Origin: Chlorophyllum brunneum | Taxonomy: Eukaryota; Basidiomycota; Agaricomycetes; Agaricales; Agaricaceae | NCBI GenBank assembly: GCA_963576785.1 | Contig: OY756146.1 | Coordinates: 1-64,000, forward strand | Direction of reading: 5' to 3' | DNA length: 64,000 nt | Part shown: positions 32,485 to 44,780 of the stretch, in pieces | Numbering within the stretch: position 1 is the stretch's first letter | Layout: the number at the start of each line of letters is the position of its first letter | Notes under the pieces: model-generated | The model's input: only the letters and a program-made list of their open reading frames with translations | Database searches by the model: none | Told to the model about the DNA's origin: nothing | Made by a program: the position numbers and the translations under genes

Positions 32485-33475
32485 GACAGCGCCGGTATGA
32501 CGAAGCTGCTACAGCCTTCCTTCGCATTACAGAACTCAATACCTGGTACGTCAGCTGGGCTGCTCTGCTCCATATTCTCATCTAGCTTTACAGGAGTCAT
32601 GCCACGTACTACCTTGTAGCAGCCGGCTGCCGCTGGTCACTGGGTGATCGCAAAAAGGCACAGCAGCTTTTTGATACTATCCCAGGATTAATCGATTAGA
32701 AGATTGGCGGAAAGATCTCCCGACAGAAGTCTTCATCAGAAAGAAGAGAGCGTTTTTCCTCCATGTCGTCTTCATAATCTTGTTTGTAGTTGCCTTTTAC
32801 CAAGGTAAACAGAAGCGACTTGGGAAGAACGAAACCTGCTTCGTAGAGGCCAGTCGTCCGATGGAATGTCGCCCCCCCCGTCCTAGGGAGATATGATCTG
32901 ACTGAATGTGTTTTCAGAGAATGCCACTTGTACGTCCACGTGGTAGCCTTTGGGGAGTGTTTTACCAACTTTATTCCAGTCTGGAACACACTCTCTCGAA
33001 TCTCGGAACCGGTAGCGCTTCTTCACATCCACGAATGGTACACCACGTCGCCCCCGCCCAGGGTATCCAGTCCCCACTCCTCGCCAGCCGCGATCCCGGC
33101 TTCCTCGGACCTCGTTCTCGACACTCCCGATGAATTAGTGCTCCGTTCACTCCTTCTCGGTGTGGTGCACCGTACTACCAAAGATTACGTCGCTAGTCGC
33201 GCCTTCTAAACCGATGCTCATAGTAGCCACAGCCAAGTCATCACTAGCATGTGGGTTGGCTGTGTGGCCATGTTCGAGCTCGCTGTCCTAGAGCTGAAGC
33301 AGGCCGAAACGGCCGAGCTGCAGGGCCTTGAATTCGCAGCGCTTCGAGGGCATTGGGAAACGGCGTTTAAGTCGGCTACTCAACACCTGGATAAGGCCAT
33401 GACCCTCGCAATAAATTCGACGGATTTATCATCAAGGCTCGATACACGGGTGTCAATGCTGAGGCCTGAGGGATG
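32485..33475 (+). pseudogene. Iml2/TPR39-type pseudogene, arm 2 copy
   Basis: This is the counterpart of the arm 1 pseudogene in opposite orientation. It carries the same motifs ([49 protein letters not shown]) and the same TAA after VASRAF. A few substitutions separate the copies. Confidence 0.6.
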
Positions 33476-33566
33476 AGATTGCGACAAAGAAGGCTTGTCT
33501 AGGTATTTTTAGTTTAACGGATGTATTGTTATGTGACGTGATATTTTTATTTCTCCTAATTAAATG

Positions 33567-33921
33567 ACATTTAGACTGTATAATACTGCTACAAAGCGTC
33601 CCGCCAAGTACACCCAGACACGAGAAGTGGAAAGTATGTGGGTTATTGCTGGCAATCTTGCCGACTTTGAAAAGGTACTTCTTTGACTTGGCCTCCTCAA
33701 ACGAAATCCTTGATCCCGAATACGCGGCCCGTGTCGGTGGAAGGATGGTATTCGGGGGTGTGTTGGCATGGAATAGGGGGGTCTTGACGACCACTTTCAG
33801 ATGGTGTGGGTCTTGTATCCGGATACGGGGTACTGCAGGAGATAAGGTAGAACTACGAAGGGGACCAGGGGACCATCATGTTCGCTTGGCTAGCAGCAGG
33901 ATCCAATCCCTGAGTTGGTGA
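33567..33921 (+). pseudogene. broken copy of the 120-aa arm frame
   Basis: This is homologous to 13823-14185 in arm 1. Small insertions around 33670-33690 shift the frame just before SSNEILDPEYAARV, and further substitutions follow. Confidence 0.35.
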
Positions 33922-34137
33922 TCAAAGGTAGGATGATCGCGCGTCGAAGTGTAATGCACGAGGATCTTTGTTGCAGCTCGAATCGAGAGTATGAGCGATT
34001 ATTTAACGGTACCCTCAGTGAGTAAAAGACTGGTATTTAGACTATTTATTATCCATCTGAGGAGACTCATCTTCAATGCCACATTCCAGGTTGATGTCAT
34101 TGTTTAGCGACCTAATAATGTGATTGAACACACGCAC

Positions 34138-34885
34138 TCGGCATTCTCTCCTCTCCTTCACACAGTCCAGACGTTTTCATCTACCATTCGCGCTGACTAT
34201 TCTACTATCTAGTTCTAGACTTAGACTGGTCATACAACCCTGCGCCATGGTAACCCACGCGATCGATCCACCATCGCTGGACGCTTATTCCTTGCTCGTC
34301 CTCCCGTCCTCATGGTGCTTGCTGAGAATACCAATCCATACTAGTCCGCCTACCCACACCCAACCTCGTCGTCCGGCCCCCCTTCCACGAAATCAACGAT
34401 GAGAGAACCCGGCTCTGTTCAAACGCAACTTCGAATCCGTCACCAATGCTCGCTTTCCGTCGCATCCTTCATGAAGCTTTGGTTGTGCCCTTGACCAAAA
34501 TTCTTCCAAGACCTCTTGGGGTATCTTTCCTGCTTGTCTCGTTCTCAACATGGAAATTTTTACAAAGGAGCGACGATTAAAATGCCAGCGTCGTGCTTCG
34601 TTTTCTCAGCATCTACTCGGGCCTTTCACTGCCGTGCGCCAATCCGAGCATTTCAAGACTTCATCTACAACGCTGCCATTTGGCCAAGGCGGAATCCCGA
34701 CCCTTCCGTGGGCGAGTTTCGACAGTAAGCGATAGCAAGCCATGCCAGCAGCGTTTTGAATGCACTGACCACTTCATTCGGCAGTCGGCGCCACGCTTGT
34801 TGTGACCGAGTTACACCTGGCTTGCACCCAGACATATTTGACAACCAAAATTCAAACTCTCAAGCCTTGTGTCTGCCGTCGGAGG
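34138..34885. other. arm 2-specific insertion
   Basis: About 750 bp have no counterpart in arm 1. Flanking sequence (ending in GATTGAACACACGC on one side and beginning near GGCATGTAGAAC on the other) is shared. Only short frames are seen, and no terminal repeats were recognised, so this could be an insertion here or a deletion in arm 1. Confidence 0.6.
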
Positions 34886-36081
34886 AGAAGCGGCCACAAG
34901 GCATGTAGAACATCTTCGTGTACTTTTCTTGTGGAAAACTAATCTTGCGCGATAGGAAAGGTCGAATGACTGGTGTTGTTCAGGGCCGTGGACATCAGGA
35001 AGGCTCAGAACTGTCGACGATTATAATTCGTAGCGGGGAGGCTCGCGGCCGGGGACGGGATGCAAATAGGTATGTTCTAGGTTTGCTGTGATCCTTTGTT
35101 GCGGCTAAGTGCTTCGCCTTTGATAAATTAGTCAGTCTTCTCTGTACACAAACACTGAGACGAGCACCCGGCCTCTCCTTCATTTCACTTCACCTCTTTC
35201 AATGCGTCCATCTATCCCCATCCACGGCCTTGCGCTTACTCCGCTCCTCTTCCATTTTTGCTTCCGTTCCATATATCCGAGTTGCGGTTCCGGTTCCGAT
35301 CCGTCACCCCCAAACTCGTCATTTTCCATTTCCACAGAGCGACTGAATGTGGGTTTGTCATACGTAGTGGAGGGGGGTCCCGACCCTCATGTATAGGTGA
35401 GGTGGACAGCCTGAGAAAGGTATGTACGTCCGTTTTTTTTCCAATATTTTCAAGGTTGATTTGAAAACTCTACAGACTGCGTTAATCGACCAAGAGAGCT
35501 AGCGTGTGCTGCCTTCAAGCTTAAGCACGGCGCTGAGAGAGCTCGACTCGTAGCGGACGGACGTTGCACGATCCCTCACCTGGCTCCGGTGGATGCTGAG
35601 GAGAAGCGGGAGAGGGAGGGGGAGGAGAGGAAGGTGTCATTGCTGGTGTCGTTGAGGAGAAGGTGCCTTTAATACACCTCCAAAAGTAGGAGATGGAGTA
35701 GGTGTGTTCTGTGTTCTCTCTTCCTTTTACTGATGCATACTCTATCACCCACAGTTGGACTCGTCGCGACGTCGGTGACAGAGCTATTACTCTCACGCAC
35801 GTATATGCCTGGGGGTCGAAGAGGCACATGGCATCGAGAGGTCGAGTCCTACCTTGATTTTCATTTGTTACTTCACCCCTGCCACGAATGTTTCCTTTAG
35901 ACCGATGAATTATTAGCGTCAATATATTATTTAATAGATAACTTGATGAAGCTCCCAAGATCTACCCCCACTGTCCCTCCTGCCTCGTGTTTGTTGCTCG
36001 AATTTCGCTGACGAGTAAGGGTACTAGTAAGTAGTGCGTTTTACGAGGTAAGTCTTAAATCGAGTGATATAACCCTACCTA

Positions 36082-37213
36082 TTATGCAGTCAGCGCGGTT
36101 GTAAAGTAGTCATCGGCTCCAATCTCTTCGTAGCTATGCTGGACCTAGAGCCCGCGAAACGAAGTATTCAGCACTGGCATGGTCACATTTGAGCACAAAG
36201 CTTACCCAATGTATGATAATTGCCGCAATTAAAGAGGAAGCCTCGCTGGAAACCCCCTGCCCAGCGTGCTGCATAATGCCGATCTCGTCGGATTGAACAT
36301 ACTTGCCACCGTCGCCGTCATCGTTAATTGTAAGAACCAAAGTCTTAGAGTGTAAATCGACTCACTCTATATGCTTCGCACACCCATACATTTCACTGAT
36401 CGCTTGGGGGACGTGGCTCTCAAGTCTCTGATCTGGTCCTTTGGCTTCTGTAACGAAAAGGGCATGATCTTGCGCTGGCAATGGCCTGAGCCTGGAATTC
36501 TTCAGAAGGCCCCTACAGAAAATGAGTCAAAAGGAGAAACTTGTGCAGACAGAGATTTCCGCCTTACGGACGTGTGCTTTGGCGGTCAATATCACCGTGA
36601 AGTCGACGAAACCGGACAAAGAGTTGAAGCTCGTAGGGCTTTGGGCAACAGGCGAAATGTTATGCTCAACGTTGAGAACGATTTTAAAATCGGCAGGCGA
36701 CATGGAGGTGACACGGAAAAGGAATGCGTTGATCCACAGGCGTGCCGCAGCTTCGTTCTAGTCAATGTCTGTTAGGAAAGGCTCCTCAAATTGTATGTCG
36801 AGAATATGCAAATTGCGTGAAACAGCATCTTTCAGCAAACAAAGGTGGTGATACAGTCCATCGGCAGACCAATGGTCATCCTTTCCAAGAGAATCGGTCT
36901 CCTTTGCGTGCAAGATAGATTCGTTCTTCAAAGTCAGGTCGCCACACGGGAAAATCTTCAATCTTCCCAGAATTTTTTCGGAAGTATACAATTTGCTCCC
37001 TGTGTGATTCTCACATACCTGTGGACCATCAAGCTTTGTCTTCAGCATGTTGAGAATGATTTCGAGCTGATCAACCTCGGCGCGTTCTTGCTCGTCAACT
37101 TGTCTGTCCTGTTCCGCTTGCCACTTGGCGATCAAATCCTCGATGGCATCTACTGTGATATTGAGTTCGATTCCCGATAGCCCAGACTTCTTCTGGCGCT
37201 TCAGTGGATTCAT
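36082..37213 (-). pseudogene. PD-(D/E)XK-like gene, arm 2 copy with internal deletion
   Basis: This is the counterpart of 10469-11677. Exons 1-3 (37213-36824, 36757-36568, 36512-36365) are intact, including the Asp of VDFTVIL and the ExK of FVTEAKG. A 77-bp deletion removes the acceptor of intron 3 and the GALTNGYNW coding segment. The last exons remain downstream in order. A full-length product is not expected. Confidence 0.62.
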
Positions 37214-37311
37214 CCTGAGTTGCGATGGGGCAAGGACACAGCTGTCCCAAAATATTTACTTAAGTCGAGATCCGAAGTTCCCCTCTAGCTCCACTCTAAC
37301 TGCACTCACAA

Positions 37312-37713
37312 GTGAGAAATGCAATCTGCAAAAATGCCGACAATACTCTCCGAGCAATGCGGTATGAGGCATACATCAAAAAGGAGCATACGACAAGCTA
37401 TTCGTTGAGGACTCAAAGCATGCCAGATCAAGTCGATGAATTCGGTGCTCGTGAAGATTGGAACGATGATATCCTTGTCACTGGCGTACGGCCACGGTCG
37501 AGTCGCCTCAATAGTGCACAGTCATCCCAACATTCGAGGTCAAGTTCGTCTCCAGAACGAACTCGCCATCATCAGCGGATGCCAAGCGAACTGCCAGACG
37601 CACATCAACGTACGACGAGCATTGCAACGCCTTTGCTAAATTCAACACATCTTTCTCACCACGACGACGACCATCAACCATATCAAGGCGATACCCATCG
37701 ACGTGAGGATTAA
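37312..37713 (+). CDS. serine- and histidine-rich open frame, arm 2 copy
   Basis: This matches the frame at 9969-10370 with about three residue differences. It lies head-to-head with the broken PD-(D/E)XK-like copy. No domain is recognised. Confidence 0.3.
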   Translation: MRNAICKNADNTLRAMRYEAYIKKEHTTSYSLRTQSMPDQVDEFGAREDWNDDILVTGVRPRSSRLNSAQSSQHSRSSSSPERTRHHQRMPSELPDAHQRTTSIATPLLNSTHLSHHDDDHQPYQGDTHRRED

Positions 37714-38116
37714 TTTGGCTATCCCTTCTTTTGCTTTCTATCTATGACCCCTGGACTTTTTCGTTGGGTTCCCTTTATGCTGTCGGTATATACTAATATC
37801 TAGAACAAGTCTGTACAATCATTTTACGCTGCATTACCAACACCCGTCTTTACACAGTAATCGATCTATTCAGCGTGCTCGAGTATCATCGGATGAAAAC
37901 GAAACTCGTGTCCGATTATTCTCTTTATTCGTCCGCTCCTGGCTCGGAGGAAGTCAGGTATGCCATAACCCTCTTCGTTTTTAACGCCCACATACCATCG
38001 TGGGGTCCGTTGGACCAGACCCAGGACTCAAAATGTACGAAGCAGAGAATGTAAAAGTGGAAACGAAGGGGGGATGGGAGTGACCTGCGTGGGGGAACGT
38101 GAGGAGATAGACAATA

Positions 38117-38602
38117 TTACAGTTGGTACAATCGATAACCGCCCTCTCCACACAAAATCAGACGCCCCGATGCCTCATCACATGTTATCATACGTCTTAC
38201 CCCTGGAAATCCACCTATACGCACCTGAGACTCAACCTGGTCCCTTTCTTCATCCGCCTTGTAAGTGATGAAGTCCATTGAGTAATCGGTCCTCAGCCGC
38301 AACATCAGAGGAAACTCCAGCCTCTGGGTGCGTTCTGGAAAATTTCCCACCGCAAGGCTTTTCATACATGGCGAGATTGTGATGTTGTGGGGTACTTGAA
38401 TTGTATCGACACTGCCTGAGCCTGCCATAATAATGTAGGAGCAGTGGTGGTTGATATACACTCGCGAAACACTCGATAAATCCGGGGGTGAACAGAGGGA
38501 GAGCCGGAATGAGGGCTCTACAATGAGGCTATCGGCTCCGATGGGTTTCAGGTTTGAAATCTCAAAGTGCGTCTCGGTTAAGATAGCAACTCTAAACACC
38601 AA
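38117..38602 (-). CDS. C-terminal part of a hypothetical protein, arm 2 copy
   Basis: Identical in translation to 9080-9565. The same caveats apply: an upstream exon is probably missing, and resemblance to Agaricomycete F-box protein C-termini is only an impression. The WD40-like scrap on the other strand lies at 38622-38877. Confidence 0.4.
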   Translation of the reverse strand: MVFRVAILTETHFEISNLKPIGADSLIVEPSFRLSLCSPPDLSSVSRVYINHHCSYIIMAGSGSVDTIQVPHNITISPCMKSLAVGNFPERTQRLEFPLMLRLRTDYSMDFITYKADEERDQVESQVRIGGFPGVRRMITCDEASGRLILCGEGGYRLYQL

Positions 38603-39007
38603 CCATACTGCCCCATCTTGCGTTCATCCGTATCCCCACGAGTTTACTCCCCCAGCTGGCCTCTAAATACACCGATCCGACCTCTTCCCCCCCAATGTCA
38701 CCCAACCATCCCCATCGGGTCAAAAATGTTCAAGATTTACTTGTATTTGACCCAGTTGATGGAACTCTCTCCCTTCGTCGAATCGTTTGTAACCAACGTC
38801 CCCACTATCATTGGCATCATTCCATTAGAAATACAACAAAGTTTAGGGTTGTCAGGTGCCGTTTCATACTTGGATGATAACTCAGCTGTTTACACTTTGT
38901 TGGAATGATAAGCAAACTGTCATTGACATGGAGAAAGAGTAGTACAGTGTCAAGATGTGCGAGGTATGTATCGAAAGGGCGTCAATTTATTTACTTCCAA
39001 GAACACA

Positions 39008-39948
39008 TTAAGCTCCGGTTAAGAATTTGCGAAAACGGTCAATGCGAGAAGGGAGATTGTCAGCCACAGTAATTCCAAAATTGTTGTTATAAAATATAAT
39101 CATGCGAAGGATGTCATGGTGGCTATAACTCGGAAGGTTGTCATCAAAGTCTGGGGGTGCAGTGTTGAGAGCGGGGATTGGGTTGGGCGCTACAAGTGCA
39201 ATGTGAGCGTTCGTGCTATTAGCTACTGCTCGGGCAAGAGCGAGACCGTGACCAATAATCTATATTGCATGGCATCAAAGAAAGATTAAATTTGAGAATG
39301 TGGAATGTGCGTACTGTTTTCCGAAGTGCAACATAGGGCTCTGGAGCGCGTAGTACATTACGCGTAATAATCTGAGAGTTGTGAACCATCGCACGTAATT
39401 CATCGAACCCATTCTGGTTGTTATGAGCCATCGCATGCAATTCATCCCGTAACCCATCCCGGGTGTTGCGTAATTCCTCCTGGGTGTTGTGAGCCATCGC
39501 ACGCAATTCATTGACCCCATTTGCGAGGTCTTGGAGTGCTTGAACGAGGTTAACTGGTGCGAATTCGGCGGTAGTATCTGTAGAAGAAGCCATCATAATG
39601 ATAAATTGCAAGAATTTAAGGGCGAGATAAACACACGCACGAGCCGCTTCCACTGCCCGCGCATGCAGCTCTGCACTCTGTACAACAGCGTCTGTGACTA
39701 AAGGTTCAACGCCGATTTCTGCCGGGGTTTAAGCAAGGGATGACGTAGAAGGAGGTGAGGTGAAATCCACCTTTGAAGCCTCTCATGATTTTTGCGACTG
39801 CTTGAGCATGGGCCAACGCTGCTGGATCGATAGGAGTGTTGGCCTGGATTCGGCGATTGAGATCTACATCGCGAAGAACAGCGGGGAGATTTGGATGCGC
39901 ATCCTTAATGCTGCGGATTTCGTGCATGTAAGTGGGAACGGCAGCCAT
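39008..39948 (-). CDS. conserved hypothetical protein, arm 2 copy (277 aa)
   Basis: Exons complement(39008-39259, 39315-39718, 39771-39948) mirror those of 7734-8674 exactly and predict the same protein. The two genes differ only in orientation and distance from the telomere. Confidence 0.65.
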
Positions 39949-40985
39949 CAAGGTCAAGAACAAGGATCGATGCACGCGATAACTGCAGTTGAACAACAAC
40001 CACATGACCTTTCCCACGAAGGATCTCCTCTGATAAACATGGGTCTGGTGCCCGAAATTCTATTTTCCTCAGATAGTACCCCTTCACTTAAGTATATACA
40101 CCATTGGAATCCGCTGATTTTTCTGCATTTATTGAATATGAAATCATGTCATCTGGATCACACCTGAATATTCTGCAGAATTTACAATATTAAAAAATTA
40201 CTAGAACCACCTCGGAACCACATGGCTGCCGAAATATATTCCCATAGGCCAAGACCACAGCGAGTTGGCTCCCCGATGCCCGGGCTTGGGACCACACCTC
40301 GTTGGTCCTTCATTGGCCGTGTGAAAGGGGACCGCTTTTTTCCCATCCCCCACAGATTCTTCCCACGGTCACTCAGGACCAACAGGACCACCTCAGGACC
40401 ATTTCAGAACCACCTCTGGTATATTAGTAATAAATAGCGAAAAAATACCAATAAAACGAGAAAAATTAGAAAATGAATTTTAGTGCCATTATCTAAGCCC
40501 GAGAAGCCCGCGTTCTCGCGCCATTTCGAAAATACTCGAATTTAGGCGACAAAAAATCAATAAATAATTGATATATTCCGATCACACAGCCACTCCACAT
40601 ATGGACTAGTCTTCTCACGCATGTTGTCCGCCATCAAAATGATCGGCCAGGCGATCACTCGGCAATCAGCTGTCAATGCCAGCACTTCATTGCTCTCACT
40701 CTCACTCTCACATCACCAAGGCCATGCTGGCCTCTCCCTGCTACACCACACTGCACAAACGGCTTCACCCATCCCTCAGGATACCTGAACGATGATGGGG
40801 TGCCCACTTAACAACACCACCCACCTCAGTCAGCATCTGATTGAGTGCGATCCGCACCCGATCACACCCGATTTGCCCCCCATGTCCACTACCCCACCCT
40901 CAAGCAGGACGTTGACCACCCCTGTGGAATGAGCAGACACATAGTCGCTCTCCAGTCACTGAGCAGACCCACGGTCGCTCATCCA

Positions 40986-41370
40986 TGTAATCTAGGCCAC
41001 TGACACCCTGAAATAGGCCTGTCTCACCACGACTACCGCTACGGATATGGCTACAATGGGAATAGCTACAAGCGCGAGAGGAGTGTAAGGGACAACTGAA
41101 TGAGCAAAGAAACCAGGCAAGTACCTACTCCCATTCCGAAAATGAGGCATCTAACTGATCCTTCGAACATCATCTACCAGTACCGTAAATGGTAGACATG
41201 GCTGAACGTATGAAATGACAAGCCCAGTGTCCCATCGAACTATGACAATGTAGTAGATAGAAGAAAAATCCAATTTATTGAACAAGGACTATCAAACATA
41301 CAGAGGCCAACCCAACCACCATTATCCGACACTACAGTGCAGCGAACGAAGGAAGGGCCATGACAGCCAG
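40986..41370. other. spacer between arm 2 and the third PD-(D/E)XK-like copy
   Basis: No gene or repeat was recognised. Confidence 0.5.
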
Positions 41371-42283
41371 AGAAAAAGTCTTAGAGTGTAAATCGACTCA
41401 CTCTATATGCTTCGCACACCCGTACATCTCACTGATCGCTTGGGGGACGTGGCTCTCAAGTCTCTGATCTGGTCCTTTGGCTTCTGTAACGAAAAGGGCA
41501 TGATCTTGTGCTGGCAATGGCCTGAGCCTGGAATTCTTCAGAAGGCCCCCTACCAAAAATGAGTGAAAAGGAGAAACCCGTGCAGACACAGATTTCCGCC
41601 TTACGGGCGTGTGATTTGGCGGTCAATATCATCGTGAAGTCGACAAAACCGGACAAAGAGTTGAAGCTTGTAGGGCTTTGGGCAACAGGCAAAATGTTAT
41701 GCTCAACGTTGAGAATGATTTTAAAATTGGCAGGCAACATGGAGGTGACACGGAAAAGGAATGCGTTGATCCACAGGCGTGCCGCAGCTTCGTTCTAGTC
41801 AATGTCTGTTAGGAAAGGCTCCTCGAATTATATGTCGAGAATATGCACATTACGTGAAACAGCATCTTTCAGCAAACAAAGGTGGTGATACAGTCCATCG
41901 GCAGACCAATGGTCATCCTTTCCAAGAGAATTGGTCTCCTTTGCATGCAAGATAGATTTGTTCTTTAAAGTCAGGTCGCCACACGGGCAAATCTTCAATC
42001 TTCCCAGAATTTCGTCGGAAGTATACAATTTGCTCCCTGTGTGATTCTCGCATACCTGCGGACCATCAAGCTTTGTCTTCAGCATGTTGAGAATGATTTC
42101 GAGCTGATCAACCTCAGTGCATTCTTGCTTGTCAACTTGTCTGTCCTGTTCCGCTTGCCACTTGGCAATCAAATCCTCGATAGCATCTACTGTGATATTG
42201 AGTTCGATTCCCGATAGCCCAGACTTCTTCTGGCACTTCAGTGGATTCATCCTGAGTTGCGATAGGGCAAGAACACAGCCCCT
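41371..42283 (-). pseudogene. PD-(D/E)XK-like gene, third copy, 3' truncated
   Basis: This roughly 910-bp block repeats exons 1-3 of the gene at 10469: exon 1 42250-41861, exon 2 from 41794, exon 3 to about 41402. Homology begins about 30 bp before the ATG and stops inside intron 3, near AAGTCTTAGAGTG. Exon 1 is closer to arm 1 at some sites (LKICPC, NKSILH) than to arm 2. The D...ExK residues are retained, but the C-terminal third is absent. Confidence 0.62.
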
Positions 42284-42463
42284 CTCTCTTATTACTGTTT
42301 ACCTTTGTTTGTCCCACACACGAGAGGGCTGGCAAGGAGCCTGGGTGTTTGATTCCGGCATTGGCCCCATTCGGTGTATGCCGGAGTTGCAACTGCTTAT
42401 CAAATGCATCTAGTCACGCCAACATGGTACTCTCCTCCCCCCATAACATTTGCTCCTCATCAC

Positions 42464-44780
42464 CATGTCACAGTCGCGCATCTCTTGTTGTGTCTATGGG
42501 TCACCCGGTATATTTGTGATCCAAATTGAACCTACTGAGATGCTTTCCGAACTACAGGAGCTGATCTGGGAGGAAAAAAAAGACCTTTTCCCTGGTTTTT
42601 ATAGTGATCACCTCACATTGTGGAAGCATACCCTGCACTGAGCCCTGAGAAATTTTTAACTCTGTACTGGCATTGCAGGTTCCATTTGATGACAATGGCT
42701 CCATCAAGAACATCCAACTTGTGGATGGCAAAGGAGGTGTCATTAAACTTACTGTATTCATCATTAAGCAAGTCAGATATGTGGAAATAGAGACACATCT
42801 CATTGTTATCCAATTGCTATGGTGTTGGATCCATGGTTGTTTTATTAATACAGCCTTCAAACTTCAATGTTTTCCTGATTACAACATATACAATCTTAAG
42901 AGTACAATCAAGAAGAAGATGAAGCTCTTATTTGATGATATACTAGCCAGTGATCTTGTTCTATTGAAGGCATGTAGGAACATAGCTTCAACTAAATATC
43001 CTCACACTGCCTTGCTTAGGTCAATATAGACAAGTTTCAAACTCAAGATTTCTCTCAAGACACATACAGTTGTAAGCTTCTCAACACTGAAGTAGTTCAG
43101 TTCATCTTCTCTGAACTAGTATCTATAGGTTGCCTCAATATGATTATTGAACCAGAAAGCTTATTTCAAAGTAAGTCTAAAGTCCTTGACATAGTATAAT
43201 TCTTATGGACTCCTTGTTGAATTTCCTTGTACATCTATACTTTGTTATTGCCACTCATCCTTGGTTCTGTTCCTACTCACTCTTTCCCAACAAATAATTC
43301 CTGCAAAATTTTTTCTCTTGAGCTTAGACAATATGTTGCCCAGCCCTTTTAAACTAATTGACAGAGTGAAAATCAGGCACACCATTATATTAGAGAGAAA
43401 AGATATATATAAAGGTCCTTTTTTGACCTTAGCAATACCCATCAAGTTTCAAAAGATATAGAAGTTAGATAATCTTCACTTTGGTTATACTTGCTCTTCT
43501 AACTACAAGTCCCTACTTTCTTTGGCCTTGCTTTATCCAGTCTTTGGCCTTTTTGCTGATGATTGCAAAAATACCAAACTGAACACTGGTGATCATAAGT
43601 TTGCAATACTTCTAAGATATGTGCAACTTTTATATTGATAAAAATGTCTGCTACTATCAGCTATGTAAGTATCTGAACAAATTATTGCACCTGGAAACAT
43701 TGAGAGCCTGAGAAAATCAACTAATGGACATATTGTTGAAGGAACTCACCTATTATGTATACAAGTGATCAAAAATAAACTTACCATGGAAAGTGTAGAG
43801 TCTTTCTGTTATGTCCAAACCTTGAACTAAGATCATATTTTCTTCAATTGCTCTTAGTAGTCAAATCTATAATACTTTCTTCCAAGTATTACTTTATTAC
43901 CAGTCTTTTGTCAAGTAATTTCAGCTTGATAAGAACCTGTCAATGTATTATCCATGTTTTATAATTTATATTCTTGGTATATCCCTCTGTTGTTGATTGT
44001 AAAATTGAAACTTTGTTTTTAGGTCTGCACTTTGGATTTGCAAGTACTACTTTGACAAATCATGCCAATCTGAAGGTCTTGTTCCTTATTTCCCTTAATG
44101 TTCACTTGAAAAATAATAAAGAATTCAGATTTCTTGTATATCATTAGATAGTATTGAAATAAGCTCTGGAAACCTTTTTGAATTATTACTATGAAATTAA
44201 TAGTCAGAGTCTCTAGTATAATACTGATGCAAAGCACTACTTTCCATACCCAACTTCTTTCAAGAACATTTGTGACAATTTTGTAAATTTTTTCACCTAT
44301 AAGGGCAATTTGGCAAGTTATAACTTAGTCCTTGAGAGGTTAATTGATAAAGAGAGGAAACTAGTCTGTATCAAGTTTGTATATTGTTATAGGAATGATG
44401 TCCACTGTTAGTATACTAGAAAAGGGATTATGCCCAATCTGCTAGGGTTTGAGAAGCTTTCTAGAGGTTGATACCTCATTATCATAGAACTCTTGAAGAA
44501 ACTATAGGAACTTTTCTGGGATCTAAACCTCTACTTGTTCTTTGCTACATAGGAGGAGTTTAAAGAACAACTTCATACTACTCTTGTTGAAATGCACAAG
44601 AACTATATAGTCCATAGTGATATTTGCAATAATAATATTATGGTCAGTATGGCAAGTAGCCCCCAGTTTATGTTTCTTAATTTTTACTAGGCAAAAAGAG
44701 TGGAGAAAGTAATATATCCCAAGCTCATGAATGCAAAACAGATAAAGCATCCTCAAGGTGCTGAGAGTAATTCTACCTGA
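42464..44780 (+). pseudogene. decayed CRN-type gene(s) with kinase-like remnant
   Basis: Two CRN N-terminal-like stretches appear. The first, from the ATG at 42464, reads CCVYGSPGIFVIQIEP then HLTLWK, followed in the next piece by EIETHLIVI. The second lies near 42850-42990 (YNIYNLKSTIKKKMKLLFDD, ASDLVLLKA). Further on, 44330-44780 keeps a kinase-like core: LVCIKFV, then LVEMHKNYIVHSDICNNNIM, then FLNFY, then YPKLMNAKQIKHPQGAES. These match in order the motifs of the intact gene at 49564-51393. Stops and shifts interrupt them, some of which could come from CGA-to-TGA change. The remnant lies inside the CpG-poor block. Confidence 0.65.

Larger units (their letters stand above)
32485..40985 (-). 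repeat. large inverted repeat, arm 2
   Basis: This is the reverse complement of 6690-15255. Relative to arm 1 it lacks 77 bp in the PD-(D/E)XK-like gene, about 508 bp near 35754, and pieces near 34080-34115. It gains about 750 bp at 34138-34885, which shows no recognised gene. The stretch 37580-40592 matches arm 1 without visible difference, while 40620-40985 is clearly diverged. Confidence 0.93.
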
